Shown one piece after another: positions 34,708 to 43,564 of a DNA stretch of 64,000 nt. A program made the translations under genes and the position numbers. The stretch's first letter is position 1, and every line of letters begins with the position of its first letter. Source of the stretch: Chitinimonas taiwanensis DSM 18899 (GTDB lineage Bacteria; Pseudomonadota; Gammaproteobacteria; Burkholderiales; Chitinimonadaceae); contig NZ_FPKR01000004.1 of the NCBI RefSeq assembly GCF_900119825.1, forward strand, positions 186,001-250,000. The letters run 5' to 3'. Under the pieces are notes generated by a model. That model ran no database searches and had not been told where the DNA came from. It worked only from the letters and a program-made list of their open reading frames with translations.

Positions 34708-34923
34708 GTTCAATCCTTTCCTAGCTAGGCCAAGCTGGCCCTCACCGTGTATGGGTCGCATTATTCTGCAGCTTAGATACACCTGATAGCGGAGCTTTTT
34801 CACTGCCTTGTTCAAAAAAATCAAACAAGCGAAAAGCCGGTGTGCAATGAGCGCGCTAAGCCCGGCCCGCTCTGACGTAAAATAGCCGCTTATTTCCGAT
34901 CAGCCTGTGAAAGCGTTCTTGCA

Positions 34924-36633
34924 ATGATTCTTGGTATCGACCTTGGCACCACCAATAGCCTGGCCGCCGTCTGGCAGGATGGCCGCGCCGTGATGATCCC
35001 GAATGCGCTCGGGCAGACGCTGACCCCTTCGGTGGTCGGGCTGGATGACCAGGGCGAGGTATTGGTCGGCCAGGCTGCGCGCGAGCGTCTGCTCACCCAC
35101 CCGCAGCTGACCGCCTCGGTCTTCAAGCGCTATATGGGTTCCAACCGCACAGAGCGGCTGGGCACGCAATCGTTCCGTGCCGAAGAGCTGTCGGCCCTGG
35201 TGCTGAAGTCCTTGAAGGCCGACGCCGAGCGCTTCCTCGGCCAGCCGGTGGAGGAGGCGGTGATTACCGTGCCCGCCTATTTCAGCGATGCGCAGCGCAA
35301 GGCGACCAAGATCGCCGGCCAGCTGGCCGGCTTGAAGGTGGAACGCCTGGTGAACGAGCCAACCGCGGCCGCGCTCGCCTATGGCCTGCATGAAGGCAGC
35401 CCGGAAAGCCGCTTTCTGGTGTTTGACCTCGGTGGCGGCACCTTCGATATCTCCATCCTTGAGCTGTTCGAAGGGGTGATGGAGGTGCGCGCCTCGGCTG
35501 GCGACAACTTCCTCGGCGGCGAGGATTTCAGCGAGCTGTTGATCGACGGCTTTATCGAGGCGGTGGGCAAGGCCCGCGGCCTGAGCGACAAGCAGGCTGA
35601 TGCGAATCTCTACCAGGCGCTGCGCAAGCAGGCCGAGCAGGCCAAGCGCACATTGAGCAGCGCCGAGCGCGCGAGCATGGAGCTCCATTACCAGGGTGAG
35701 CTCTTGAGCTGGACGATCAGCGATAGCGAGTTTCTGCAGCGCTGCGAGCCGCTGCTCAAGCGTCTGCGCGAACCGATCGAGCGTGCGCTGCGTGATGCGC
35801 GCCTGAAGGCGATCGATCTCGACCAGATCGTGCTGGCCGGCGGCGCTACCCGTAAGCCCATCATTCGCAAGCTGGTGGCCAAGCTGTTTGGCCGCCTGCC
35901 TGCCATGAATATCAACCCGGACGAGGTGGTAGCCCAGGGCGCGGCGGTGATGGCCGGCCTGAAGGCGCGCGACGCGGCATTGAATGAAGTGGTGATGACC
36001 GATGTAGCGCCGTACTCGCTCGGCATCGAAGTCAGCGAGCAGACCGCGCCCGGCCGCTATCAGCCCGGCTTCTACCTGCCCATCATCGAACGCAATCTGG
36101 TGGTGCCGGTGTCGCGTGAGCAGGTGGTGAATACGGTGGCCGACAATCAGACTGCGCTGCATGTGCGCATCTTCCAGGGCGAGAGCCGCCTGGTGAAGGA
36201 CAATATCTTCCTCGGCGAGATCACCATTCCGGTGCCGCCCAAGCCAGCCGGTCAGATGGCCGTCTCGGTGCGTTTCACCTATGACGTGAACGGCCTGCTG
36301 GAAGCCGAGATGACCGTGGAAGCTACCGGTGAGAAACACCGGCTGATCATCGAGGATAACCCGGGCGTGCTGACGCCCGAGCAGGTGGAAGAGCGCCTGC
36401 ACGCGCTGTCCAAGCTGAAGATTCATCCGCGCGAACTCTTGCCGAACGCGACCTTGCTGGCGCGGGCCGACCGCATGTACCAGCAGCTGCTCGGCGATGA
36501 GCGCCAATGGGTGGCCCAGGCTGCCGCGCAGTTTCAGGCGATTCTCGAGCAGCAGGACGAGGCCGCCATCGTGAAGGCGCGCGAGGAGCTTAAACGCGTG
36601 CTGGACGAGCTGGAAGGCGAGGGCTGGCTGTAA
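34924..36633 (+). CDS. hscC: Hsp70-family chaperone HscC
   Basis: At 569 aa it is shorter than DnaK (about 640) and close to E. coli HscC. The ATPase domain shows [49 protein letters not shown] and [11 protein letters not shown]. The substrate-binding domain and a shortened lid complete it. The two genes directly behind it encode J-domain proteins, matching the HscC/DjlB/DjlC set of E. coli, whose cellular task is still unclear. Confidence 0.93.
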   Translation: MILGIDLGTTNSLAAVWQDGRAVMIPNALGQTLTPSVVGLDDQGEVLVGQAARERLLTHPQLTASVFKRYMGSNRTERLGTQSFRAEELSALVLKSLKADAERFLGQPVEEAVITVPAYFSDAQRKATKIAGQLAGLKVERLVNEPTAAALAYGLHEGSPESRFLVFDLGGGTFDISILELFEGVMEVRASAGDNFLGGEDFSELLIDGFIEAVGKARGLSDKQADANLYQALRKQAEQAKRTLSSAERASMELHYQGELLSWTISDSEFLQRCEPLLKRLREPIERALRDARLKAIDLDQIVLAGGATRKPIIRKLVAKLFGRLPAMNINPDEVVAQGAAVMAGLKARDAALNEVVMTDVAPYSLGIEVSEQTAPGRYQPGFYLPIIERNLVVPVSREQVVNTVADNQTALHVRIFQGESRLVKDNIFLGEITIPVPPKPAGQMAVSVRFTYDVNGLLEAEMTVEATGEKHRLIIEDNPGVLTPEQVEERLHALSKLKIHPRELLPNATLLARADRMYQQLLGDERQWVAQAAAQFQAILEQQDEAAIVKAREELKRVLDELEGEGWL

Positions 36634-36645
36634 GCCGGTAAGACG

Positions 36646-38400
36646 ATGCCCTGGAACGAACTGGGCCTGGACCCCACGCTGGACGAGCGCGCGATCAAGC
36701 GCGCCTATGCCGCGCGCCTCAAGCACACCCGCCCCGAAGACGACGCGGCGGCGTTTGGCCGCCTACGCGATGCCTACGAGGCGGCGCTGCACTGGGTGCG
36801 CTGGCAGCAGGCCGAGCAGGCCCAGGCCGCGACCGAAGCTGCCGAGCCGGTGGCCGAGGCCACACAAAGCGCGCCGGCTGCCGACACGGCCGCTCACTCC
36901 GCAACGGCGCCCGAGCCCGATCCTGCCGTGGTGCAGACCGTCTGGTGGCGTGAGCAGGCCGGCGCGCAGTCCGATGAGGCCGAACCGGCCTGGCTGGCCC
37001 TGCGCCGTGCCGCGCATGAGCGCGACTACCCGGACGAGGAACTGGCCGCCGATGCCGAACGCTATGGCTGGCTGGACGTGGAGCGCGCCCAACCGGGCCC
37101 GGCGGAATGGCTGCTGCGTGCGCGTTTCCGCCTCTACCACCTGTATACCGATCAGTTGATACGCCAGCTGGTGTCCAGCGGCAGCGAGGACGCAGCACTG
37201 GCGTGCTTGCCCGAGCTGCTGCAATGGCCGTTGTGGGAGGTGCTCGACGCACGCGCGGTGCTCGAACAGAGCCTGGCCGACTGGCTGGGTGGTTTCGAGG
37301 ACACCCCGCTGCGCCTGGTGGCCGCTCTGGCGCAATGGGGCGGCTGGCTGGATGCCGAGGGCTATGCGCGCGCCGGGCTCAGCCGACCGGTGCTCTGGCT
37401 GTGCGAGCGCCTGCGCCAGGAATCGGTCTGGCAAGACTGGCAGGCGCTGGCGCGCGAGCGCGGTGGGGATCAGGCGACGCGCCAACGTAGCCGCGTGTTC
37501 GCCGCCGTCCTGTTGCCGAGCAAACCCTGGCAGCGCTGGCTGGCCGGCTATTCCGGTCAGCTGGCGGCCCAGGTGCGCCATCTGCTCGACGAAATTGAAT
37601 ACGCCTGGCCGGCGCTGTTTGCGCGCCTGGACCCCGAGATGCTCGCCTTCTGGCGCGGACCGCAGGCTGGCTGGGCCAATCCGCCCGCCTTCCTGCTGCT
37701 GCCCGTGCTGCTGTGCGGCCTGGGTGGTGCCGGTCTGCTGTCCTACGGGCTGGGCGAGCTGGAGGGGATCAGCCCCTGGGCGTGGTTGCTGCTTTGGCTG
37801 GGGACATTCATCGGCTGCGCGGCGGGCACGCTCTGGCTCGGTAATTTGGCCCGCTATCACTGGCCGCGCAAGCTGGCCAGCTGGGCCGAGACGCGTCCGG
37901 CCTTGCACCGCGCGCTGGCCAATGGTTTTGCGCCACTGAGCGGCGCCCTGTTCGCCCTGTTATCCAGTCTGATCTTTAGCGCGCTGTTCGCCACTGAGCT
38001 GGGCGCCGGCGCGCTGCTGCTGGGTCTGGCCCTGGCCGTCTTGCTGTATGGCGCGCGTTTCGCGGTCTGTGCCTGGCCTGAACGCTGCCTGCCTGCGCCC
38101 TACCTGCGCGCGCGCGCGGCCGGCTTTCGCCCGCTGATCTGTGCGGGGATAGGCTTGGCGATTGGTTTGATCGGCGCCGCACCGCTGGCTGCGCATGAAG
38201 ACAGCGCCGAGCCGGCCACCGCGTTTTACTGGGCCTTGGCGGCCGTGCTGGCGACGGTGTTCTGGCTATTTGCCCTACGCCACTATGCGGGCAAGCCGCC
38301 GCGTCAGGCTGCGCCCTCGGGCTGGAGCCCGAGCTGGTGGTGGTTGCTGTGGGGGCTGATGTTTCTGGCGCCGGCCCTGTCGAGGATGTTGAAAGGATGA
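36646..38400 (+). CDS. Membrane J-domain protein, DjlB/DjlC-like (first of two)
   Basis: At 584 aa it starts with a J-domain (about 1-50): LGLDPTLDERAIKRAYAARL then KHTRPEDDAAAFGRLRDAYE. The classical HPD is replaced by a TRPEDD motif, as in DjlB/DjlC. A Glu/Ala-rich linker and a helical middle follow, then about six hydrophobic segments from residue 350 to the C-terminus, so it is an inner-membrane protein. It should recruit and stimulate HscC at the membrane. It begins 12 bp behind hscC, and its stop overlaps the region of the next gene's start. Confidence 0.85.
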   Translation: MPWNELGLDPTLDERAIKRAYAARLKHTRPEDDAAAFGRLRDAYEAALHWVRWQQAEQAQAATEAAEPVAEATQSAPAADTAAHSATAPEPDPAVVQTVWWREQAGAQSDEAEPAWLALRRAAHERDYPDEELAADAERYGWLDVERAQPGPAEWLLRARFRLYHLYTDQLIRQLVSSGSEDAALACLPELLQWPLWEVLDARAVLEQSLADWLGGFEDTPLRLVAALAQWGGWLDAEGYARAGLSRPVLWLCERLRQESVWQDWQALARERGGDQATRQRSRVFAAVLLPSKPWQRWLAGYSGQLAAQVRHLLDEIEYAWPALFARLDPEMLAFWRGPQAGWANPPAFLLLPVLLCGLGGAGLLSYGLGELEGISPWAWLLLWLGTFIGCAAGTLWLGNLARYHWPRKLASWAETRPALHRALANGFAPLSGALFALLSSLIFSALFATELGAGALLLGLALAVLLYGARFAVCAWPERCLPAPYLRARAAGFRPLICAGIGLAIGLIGAAPLAAHEDSAEPATAFYWALAAVLATVFWLFALRHYAGKPPRQAAPSGWSPSWWWLLWGLMFLAPALSRMLKG

Positions 38401-38402
38401 CG

Positions 38403-39248
38403 ATGAGCAGCCCGGAATGTTGGCAGCACCTGGGGCTGACGCCGACCCCCGATGAACGCGAGATCAAGCGTGCCTATGCACGCCTGCTGAAAACTACCCG
38501 GCCCGAGGATGACCCGGAGGGTTTCCAAATCCTGCGTAGTGCGTTCGAGGCGGCGCTATGGGCGGCCGATGCGCTGCGTCAGGCAGGACCGGCGCCCGAG
38601 GTGGCCGAGGCCCCTGGCCGCGACACGCGCGACCTGAATCTGGAGGCGCAGCTGCGCCCGCATATCGAGGAGCTGGCGCGCCTGAATGAGCAGGGCACCA
38701 GCGAGGAGGCGCTGCTGGCGCTGGCCGAGCTGATGGTCCGCTTCGATCTGCACACTGCCAAGCAGCAGGATGCCCAGCTCTGGTCCTTGTTCGAGGACGG
38801 CATGCTGTGGGTGTGCTGCGATATTGCCGCCAACCACGATGATTTCCTGCGCGAGGCGATTGCGCTGTTCGGCTGGACCGAGCCGGGTAACTGGCTGGCC
38901 GAGAAGGACGCGCGTACGGTGGAGTGGCTGAAGCTGCGCCTGAAGGAGGCGGATGCACTGAGCGCGGTGGATGCGCTGCTCGACCAGCTTGAGCGCGGCG
39001 AGGAGGGCGATGCCAGCCAGCAGCTCGCCCACCTGGTCGAGGACGAGATGCTGGTCAATGTGGATGTGCGCCATCTGTTTGAGGCGGAGCTGATGGTCGG
39101 CCTGTCCGAGCTGGAACCACTGCCCATGGTTTTCAGCCAGCGTGCGATCGAGCTGTTTGGCTGGCAGCGCGATTACCGCCATCTGCATGAATACCATCCG
39201 GAAGCCTGGGAGCGCTTCCACGGCCGCGCTGAGCATCTGGTGGTCTGA
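38403..39248 (+). CDS. Soluble J-domain protein, DjlB/DjlC-like (second of two)
   Basis: A 281-aa protein with N-terminal J-domain LGLTPTPDEREIKRAYARLL then KTTRPEDDPEGFQILRSAFE, again TRPEDD in place of HPD. The remainder is acidic and helical, without membrane segments. I start it at ATG 38403 because GAAAGGA lies 6 bp before it; the ATG at 38397, overlapping the previous stop, is only 1 bp from that site. Likely a cytoplasmic co-chaperone of HscC. Confidence 0.83.
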   Translation: MSSPECWQHLGLTPTPDEREIKRAYARLLKTTRPEDDPEGFQILRSAFEAALWAADALRQAGPAPEVAEAPGRDTRDLNLEAQLRPHIEELARLNEQGTSEEALLALAELMVRFDLHTAKQQDAQLWSLFEDGMLWVCCDIAANHDDFLREAIALFGWTEPGNWLAEKDARTVEWLKLRLKEADALSAVDALLDQLERGEEGDASQQLAHLVEDEMLVNVDVRHLFEAELMVGLSELEPLPMVFSQRAIELFGWQRDYRHLHEYHPEAWERFHGRAEHLVV

Positions 39249-39374
39249 GGCGCCGGCCGCAGGCCTTTGCCGGCGGCGCGGCGCAGCGAAAATGGCGACG
39301 GCACTAGCTTTGCATGCGTATGGCATCTAATCTTGCTGAAATTCGAATATAAGTCGGCGGGTCTGGGAGCATCA

Positions 39375-41939
39375 ATGAAAGTGTCGTTCTGGAAGACGGA
39401 CTGGTTTGTCGGTCTGCTGGTGGTGGTCGTGTTTACCCTGGTGGGCAGCAGTAGCAATCTGCTGGCGGCCTTGGAGCGCAAGGCCTATGACACGGGCCTG
39501 AGCCTGACCGAACGCCAGCCCAGCGACCGTATTGCCATCATCGCCATCGACCAGACCAGCCTCGACAATATCGGCCGCTGGCCGTGGTCGCGCGATATCC
39601 ATGCCCAGCTGATCGACAAGCTGGCGGCCGCCAAACCCAAGCTGATCGTCAGCTCGGTACTTTTCACCGAGGCCCAGGAAGATAAGGGCGCAGCCTACAT
39701 CAAGCAGCTGCTGGCCCTGTATCGCGCCCAACCCAAGCCAGCCGTGCCCGAGCCGGTGCTGGATGCCGAGAGTGGTGAGCTGCAAGCCGCCCCCGCGCCG
39801 CGCCCCGATCGCTTTGGCGCCCTGCTGGCCGAGGCTGCCGCCAAGCTGGATTTTGATGCCCAGCTGGCCGCCAGCCTGGGTAGGGCGAATAGGGTGCTAT
39901 TGCCCATGTTGCTCGATCCGGGCGAGGTGCAGGGCAATCCGGATGCCGAAACCCCCGACTATGTGAGCGCGAACGCGGTGACGCCGGCTGGTGACCCGCG
40001 CCATGGCCTGCCGGTGCCCAGCCGCCGCATGCTGGCCCCGATTGCCCCGCTGGCCAGCAAGGCGGCCGGCATCGGCCACCTGACTGCGCTGCCCGATCTG
40101 GCCGATGGGGTGGTACGCATCGAGCCGCTGGTGATGCGCTACTACGATGCGCTCTATCCCTCCCTGGCCCTGTTGACCGTGGCCAAGAGCCTGAACCTGC
40201 CGCCCGAGCAGATCGTGCTTGAGTACGGCGAGGCCGTGCGCTTGGGTGGCCTGACAATGCGTACTGATGCCGATAGCGCGCTGCTCACTTATTACTATCC
40301 CGAGCGCGGCAATCAGCCGGCTTTTGCCACCGACTCCTTCTTCGATGTGCTGGCCGACAAGGTGTCGGCCGATAAATACCGCGACAAGATCGTACTGATC
40401 GGCACCACTGCCTCCGGCATCGGCACCAGCTTCGTCACCCCGCGTGGGGCGGGCATGGCGCCGGTGCAGCTGCTTGCCCACAACGTGTCCAGCATTCTTC
40501 AGCAGGACTACTTCACCGCGCCGGCCTGGGGCTATTGGCTCAAGCTCGGCCTTTGCCTATTGGTGGCGCTCTATCTAATGCTGGTGCTGCCGCGCCTGAA
40601 GGCCGGTCCGGCCGCTGCGCTGACGGGCGCGGGTTTCGCGCTACTGCTGCTCACCCACTTCCTGCTCATGGGCAGCCAGATGATGTGGCTGGAACTGATG
40701 AGCCCGGCGGCCCTGCTGCTGCTTGGCCATCTGGTGCTGACCACCAAGCGCTTCCTGCTGACCGAGCGCGGCAAGGAGGCCTCCGAGCTGGGTGCGGCCG
40801 AATCGAACCGCATGCTGGGCCTGGCTTTCCAGGGCCAGGGCCAGCTGGACATGGCCTTCGATAAGTTCCGCAAGGTGCCGCTGGATGCCGGCCTGATGGA
40901 TACCCTGTACAGCCTGGGTCTGGATTTCGAACGCAAGCGCCAGTTCAACAAGGCCGAGATGGTCTACCGGCATATGGCCAGCTTTGATCCGAAGTTCAAG
41001 GATCTCGCCCAGAAGCTCAGCCGCGCCAAGCAGATGGCGGAAACCGTCATTCTTGGCGGAAATGCGGCAGCCAGCCCGTCCGGCACCCTGGTGCTGGGTG
41101 GTGATGCGGTGGAGAAACCGATGCTGGGTCGCTACCGGGTCGAGAAGGAGCTGGGTAAGGGCGCCATGGGCGTGGTCTATCTGGGCAAGGACCCGAAGAT
41201 AGGCCGGGTGGTGGCGATCAAGACCATGGTGCTGAGCCAGGAATTCGAGCCCGATGAGCTGGAGGAGGCACGCAAGCGCTTCTTCCGTGAGGCGGAGACG
41301 GCCGGGCGGCTCAACCATCCGAATATCGTCACCATCTACGATGCCGGCGAGGAGCAGGACCTCACCTATATCGCCATGGAATTCCTCAAGGGCAAGGATC
41401 TGACCCCGTACACCAAGGCCGGCCAGCTACTGCCGCTGGCGGATGTCATGCATATCGTGATCCAGGTGGCCGAGGCGCTCGATTACGCGCACCGCCAGAA
41501 TGTGGTGCACCGCGATATCAAGCCGGCCAATATCATGTACGAGCTGGACAGCCGCCAGGTCAAGGTCACCGATTTCGGCATCGCGCGCATTACCGATGCC
41601 AGCAAGACGCGCACGGGCCTGGTGCTGGGTACGCCCAGCTATATGTCACCCGAGCAGTTGTCGGGCAAGAAGATCGATGGTCGTTCTGATCTGTTCAGTC
41701 TCGGTGTGATGCTCTACCAGCTCAGCGTGGGCGGCCTGCCGTTCAGTGGCGAGTCGATGGCCGAGCTGATGTTCCGTATCGCCAACGAACCGTATCGCAA
41801 TCCGCGCGAGATCAACCCCAAACTGCCCGAGTGCCTGGTCAGCGTGATCGACCAGGCCTTGCACAAGAATGCGGATGAACGTTTCCAGTCCGGCCAGGCT
41901 TTTGCCGACGCGCTCAAGCAGTGCGCCGCGACCTTATAA
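39375..41939 (+). CDS. CHASE2-domain transmembrane serine/threonine protein kinase
   Basis: An 854-aa protein. A first membrane helix (about 10-27) is followed by a periplasmic CHASE2 sensor (about 35-380, with IAIIAIDQTSLDNIGRWPWS near its start). Two to three helices (about 385-455) and a TPR-like stretch (about 475-545) precede a Hanks-type kinase (about 585-854): GKGAMGVVYLG, VAIKTM, HRDIKPANIM, DFGIARI, GTPSYMSPEQL. All catalytic residues are present. The juxtamembrane part contains ETVILGG and GTLVLGG, possible phospho-Thr sites. The PP2C and FHA genes directly follow and should be its antagonist and reader. Confidence 0.92.
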   Translation: MKVSFWKTDWFVGLLVVVVFTLVGSSSNLLAALERKAYDTGLSLTERQPSDRIAIIAIDQTSLDNIGRWPWSRDIHAQLIDKLAAAKPKLIVSSVLFTEAQEDKGAAYIKQLLALYRAQPKPAVPEPVLDAESGELQAAPAPRPDRFGALLAEAAAKLDFDAQLAASLGRANRVLLPMLLDPGEVQGNPDAETPDYVSANAVTPAGDPRHGLPVPSRRMLAPIAPLASKAAGIGHLTALPDLADGVVRIEPLVMRYYDALYPSLALLTVAKSLNLPPEQIVLEYGEAVRLGGLTMRTDADSALLTYYYPERGNQPAFATDSFFDVLADKVSADKYRDKIVLIGTTASGIGTSFVTPRGAGMAPVQLLAHNVSSILQQDYFTAPAWGYWLKLGLCLLVALYLMLVLPRLKAGPAAALTGAGFALLLLTHFLLMGSQMMWLELMSPAALLLLGHLVLTTKRFLLTERGKEASELGAAESNRMLGLAFQGQGQLDMAFDKFRKVPLDAGLMDTLYSLGLDFERKRQFNKAEMVYRHMASFDPKFKDLAQKLSRAKQMAETVILGGNAAASPSGTLVLGGDAVEKPMLGRYRVEKELGKGAMGVVYLGKDPKIGRVVAIKTMVLSQEFEPDELEEARKRFFREAETAGRLNHPNIVTIYDAGEEQDLTYIAMEFLKGKDLTPYTKAGQLLPLADVMHIVIQVAEALDYAHRQNVVHRDIKPANIMYELDSRQVKVTDFGIARITDASKTRTGLVLGTPSYMSPEQLSGKKIDGRSDLFSLGVMLYQLSVGGLPFSGESMAELMFRIANEPYRNPREINPKLPECLVSVIDQALHKNADERFQSGQAFADALKQCAATL

Positions 41940-41951
41940 GAGAGTTTGTGC

Positions 41952-42782
41952 ATGTCACAGCTTGTCAACGCGCTTGAAATCGTCGGTCTGACCGACCCGG
42001 GCATGGTGCGCGGCCATAACGAGGATGCGATCGACTTCGATCCGGCCGCCGGTCTCGTCATCCTGGCCGACGGCATGGGTGGCTACAATGCCGGCGAAGT
42101 GGCCAGCGGCATCGCCACCACCCTGCTGTCCCAGGGCATCAAGGCTGCCCTCGAGGTGATGCCACCGCATCTGCCCGAGACCATGAGCCAGAAGCCGGCC
42201 GCGCACCGCATCCTGCGTCTGGAGATCGAAAAGGCCAATCTGGCCATCTTCCAGACCGCGCAAAGTCAGCCGCAATGTGCGGGCATGGGCACCACCCTGG
42301 TCACCGCGCTGTTCTACGACAATCGCCTCACCGTGGCCCATGTCGGCGACTCGCGCCTCTATCGTTTGCGCGATGGTTTGCTGCAGACCCTCACGCGGGA
42401 CCATTCCTTGCTACAGGAGCAGCTCGATAGCGGTCTGATCACCCCTGAGGAAGCCAGGCAGTCGCATAACAAGAATCTGGTGACCCGTGCCGTGGGCATA
42501 GACCCGCAGCTCGAGCCCGAGCTGAACGACTATGACGTCGCCCTGGGCGATCTGTATCTGTTCTGTTCCGACGGACTGAACGATATGGTCGACGATGAGG
42601 ATATCGCAGCGGTGCTGAACCAGCTGAATACCCATCTGCCCGAGGCGGCGCAGCAATTGATACAAATGGCGAACGACAATGGCGGGCGAGATAATGTCTC
42701 GGTCGTCCTGGTTCGCATCAACCGGAAATTCGCCGCCCAACGCGGCTTGTGGTCCCGCCTGCTGGGCAGGCTGGGCCGCTGA
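41952..42782 (+). CDS. PP2C-family protein phosphatase
   Basis: A 276-aa serine/threonine phosphatase with the PP2C metal-binding motifs in order: RGHNEDAIDF, LADGMGGYNAGE, MGTTLVTALF, VAHVGDSRLYRLRDG, LFCSDGLNDMVDD and GRDNVSVVLVRI. It should reverse the action of the adjacent CHASE2 kinase in the cytoplasm. The start is ATG 41952, 12 bp after the kinase stop; the TTG at 41946 is unlikely. Confidence 0.93.
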   Translation: MSQLVNALEIVGLTDPGMVRGHNEDAIDFDPAAGLVILADGMGGYNAGEVASGIATTLLSQGIKAALEVMPPHLPETMSQKPAAHRILRLEIEKANLAIFQTAQSQPQCAGMGTTLVTALFYDNRLTVAHVGDSRLYRLRDGLLQTLTRDHSLLQEQLDSGLITPEEARQSHNKNLVTRAVGIDPQLEPELNDYDVALGDLYLFCSDGLNDMVDDEDIAAVLNQLNTHLPEAAQQLIQMANDNGGRDNVSVVLVRINRKFAAQRGLWSRLLGRLGR

Positions 42783-42804
42783 CAGGAAGCAAAAGGAAAC
42801 ACTG

Positions 42805-43557
42805 ATGGCCAAACTCATTCTCAGCCTGGACGGCGTGGTCCTGCGCGAAATCAAGCTCGATCGCGATACCACTCGCATCGGGCGCAAGCCATTCAATGAG
42901 CTGCAGATCGATAATCTCGCCGTCTCGGGCGAACATGCGCGCCTGAGCCTGATCGGCGGCGATGCCTTCCTCGAAGATCTGGACAGTACCAATGGCACCT
43001 CGATCAATGGCCAACCCATCCAGCGCCAGATGCTCAAGGATGAGGACAGCATCGAGATCGGCAAGTACAAGCTCAAATACCTGAGCGAAGCGGGCCTCGC
43101 AACCGGCCGGCCGCAGCCCGATGATCTGGACAAGACCATGGTGATTCGCGCCGACAGCCTGCGGCCCATGCCGCCCAGCGATGCCAAGGCGCCGGATACG
43201 GTCATGGAGCTGCCAGCCGCCAAGCCGGCTGCCGCCCCCAGCCCGGCGGCCACACCGGCGCCGGCCGCACCTAGCCATTCGGCCAGTGCCGACCTCAAGC
43301 CGGCGGCCATCAAGGTGTTGACCGGCGGTAATGCCGGCAAATCGCTCGATCTGGTGAAGAATCTGACCTCGCTGGGCAAGCCCGGTGTGCAGGTGGCCAT
43401 CATCACCCGCCGCCCGACCGCCTATTTCCTCACCCATGTGGAAGGCCCCAGCCGACCGCTAATCAATGGGCGGCAGATTGGCGTGCAGGCCGAGGCGCTG
43501 AACGACCACGATGTGATCGAGCTGGCCGGGGTGAAAATGGAGTTCTTCTACAAGTAA
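42805..43557 (+). CDS. Double FHA-domain protein
   Basis: A 250-aa protein. The N-terminal FHA domain (about 18-90) has RIGRKPFNELQIDNLAVSGEHARL in two parts (IGRKPFNE, SGEHARL) and DLDSTNGTSING, the phospho-Thr-binding loops. A Pro/Ala-rich linker (about 110-165) joins a second, degenerate FHA-like domain (about 170-250, with PLINGRQIG). The linker start carries DKTMVIRADS, similar to Thr sites used in FHA auto-recognition. AAAAGGAAAC precedes ATG 42805. It would read the phosphorylation state set by the kinase/phosphatase pair. Confidence 0.88.
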   Translation: MAKLILSLDGVVLREIKLDRDTTRIGRKPFNELQIDNLAVSGEHARLSLIGGDAFLEDLDSTNGTSINGQPIQRQMLKDEDSIEIGKYKLKYLSEAGLATGRPQPDDLDKTMVIRADSLRPMPPSDAKAPDTVMELPAAKPAAAPSPAATPAPAAPSHSASADLKPAAIKVLTGGNAGKSLDLVKNLTSLGKPGVQVAIITRRPTAYFLTHVEGPSRPLINGRQIGVQAEALNDHDVIELAGVKMEFFYK

Positions 43558-43564
43558 GGCGAGC

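Noticed and set aside
34900-36726. Long minus-strand frame opposite hscC
   Set aside because: hscC has all Hsp70 signatures; the antisense frame has no recognisable domain and a biased composition.
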